This document shows, in pieces, positions 53,761 to 54,304 of a stretch of 54,304 nucleotides of DNA. The notes beneath the pieces were generated by a model. It ran no database searches, was not told the origin of the DNA, and was given only the letters and a program-made list of their open reading frames with translations. A program made the translations under genes and the position numbers. Source of the DNA: Flavobacteriales bacterium (GTDB lineage: Bacteria; Bacteroidota; Bacteroidia; Flavobacteriales_D; Sanyastnellaceae); the NCBI GenBank assembly GCA_022428285.1, contig JAKMCX010000182.1:1-54304 (forward strand). Direction: 5' to 3'. Each line of letters opens with the position of its first letter. Positions within the stretch are counted from its first letter, which is position 1.

Positions 53761-54304
53761 TGTTGCGGTTTTTCTAGGCGCACAGCGCCGTTTTCCAAAA
53801 GGTAAGTTTCGCCGGATTCCGAGCACGTGGCCCTTCCTGCGGCATCGAATTCGAGGCGCTGGCCGTAGGTGCTCATCCAGCCCATGTGGCGGGCGGGGTT
53901 GCCGACCACCAAGGCAAAGGCGGGAACGTCTTTGGTGACGACAGCTCCTGCCCCAATGAAGGCAAAGGCACCGATGTCATGGCCACACACGATGGTGGCA
54001 TTGGCACCAATGCTGGCGCCTTCTCCCACATGGGTCTTGGCATAGAGCCCCCTGCGCACAACAGCGCTGCGGGGATTGGTGATGTTGGTGAAAACACAAG
54101 AGGGCCCCAAAAAGACATCGTCGGCGCAAGTCACGCCCGTGTAGAGGCTCACATTGTTCTGGACCTTGCAGTTCCGGCCCAAAACCACATCGGGACTGAT
54201 CACGACGTTTTGTCCAATGTTGCAGCCTTCACCGAGGATGGCCCCCGACATGATGTGGCTGAAGTGCCACACCTTGGTGCCTGCTCCTATGCTGCATCCA
54301 TCAT
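53757..54304 (-). CDS. Left-handed beta-helix acetyltransferase, WbpD/WlbB-like (5' end outside window)
   Basis: At least 182 residues; the frame is open to the right window edge (reading DGCSIGAGTKVWHFSHI), so the start lies beyond it. Hexapeptide repeats (GEGCNIGQNVVISPDV, ANATIVCGHDIGAFAFIGAG) form a left-handed beta helix, ending with VVGNPARHMGWM. Matches UDP-2-acetamido-3-amino-uronate N-acetyltransferases. Overlaps the dehydrogenase by ATGA, consistent with one pathway. Confidence 0.88.
   Translation of the reverse strand, partial: DGCSIGAGTKVWHFSHIMSGAILGEGCNIGQNVVISPDVVLGRNCKVQNNVSLYTGVTCADDVFLGPSCVFTNITNPRSAVVRRGLYAKTHVGEGASIGANATIVCGHDIGAFAFIGAGAVVTKDVPAFALVVGNPARHMGWMSTYGQRLEFDAAGRATCSESGETYLLENGAVRLEKPQQ

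Overview
The window is a chromosomal segment of a member of the Bacteroidota, probably a Flavobacteriales-like lineage with fairly high GC content. Four things point there: a very large secreted protein ending in a type 9 secretion (T9SS) sorting domain; a methionine synthase split into two genes; an ExbB-ExbD-ExbD operon; and short promoters that resemble the Bacteroidota TTG / TAnnTTTG pattern, here mostly as TAnnTTCG. No phage, insertion sequence, plasmid, CRISPR array or defence gene was recognised. Most of the window is densely packed core genome with many ATGA or TGATG stop/start overlaps.

Layout. 1-271: 3' end of a 23S rRNA, 5S rRNA and a UUCG-loop terminator closing an rRNA operon. 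0.3-4.9 kb: GTPase Der, a hybrid sensor kinase and MetF. 4.9-10.0 kb: methionine/SAM block, with a SAM-I (S-box) riboswitch leading a minus-strand operon (homocysteine methyltransferase half, cobalamin/folate half, metF) and metK divergent from it. 10-15.8 kb: a degenerate-NUDIX regulator, a lipoprotein, DnaB, a conserved secreted protein and a SiaB-like kinase. 15.9-18.5 kb: two unknown small genes with a strong leader hairpin, a WYL regulator and a DUF554 membrane protein. 18.5-22.7 kb: tgt-lptG facing era-ispE, then initiator tRNA-Met. 23.2-31.5 kb: the giant T9SS cargo gene, interrupted near its 5' end by an apparent -1 frameshift. 31.6-36.9 kb: GT9 glycosyltransferase, thioesterase, hemJ, tatD-ansA, tRNA-Ser and a Tat-signal pirin. 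37-39.6 kb: exbB/orf/exbD/exbD energy-transduction operon. 39.6-46.6 kb: minus-strand 2-hydroxyacid dehydrogenase, MgtE, TadA, a 989-residue membrane protein that looks like a transmembrane one-component regulator, and a glycosyltransferase. 46.7-50.6 kb: trmB-atl-mrp-nifU-fnr-fdx, an Fe-S/redox run. 50.6-54.3 kb: minus-strand polysaccharide genes (CpsB-type phosphatase, RmlB, a UDP-sugar dehydrogenase, an acetyltransferase cut by the window edge), the edge of a capsule/O-antigen locus.

Working together. MetF supplies methyl-tetrahydrofolate, the split MetH makes methionine, MetK makes SAM, and SAM presumably feeds back through the riboswitch. Mrp and NifU-type carriers sit beside a ferredoxin reductase and a [2Fe-2S] ferredoxin. 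The last genes would make dTDP-4-keto-6-deoxyglucose and an N-acetylated UDP-hexosaminuronate for surface polysaccharide.

The points most worth a second look are the riboswitch leader, whose aptamer 5' strand can pair with the start region; the 989-residue sensor-like protein with a palindrome upstream; the frameshifted giant gene; an lptG terminator encoded inside ispE; and the leader hairpin of the unknown gene pair at 16 kb. All assignments rest on reading motifs by eye; no database search was possible.
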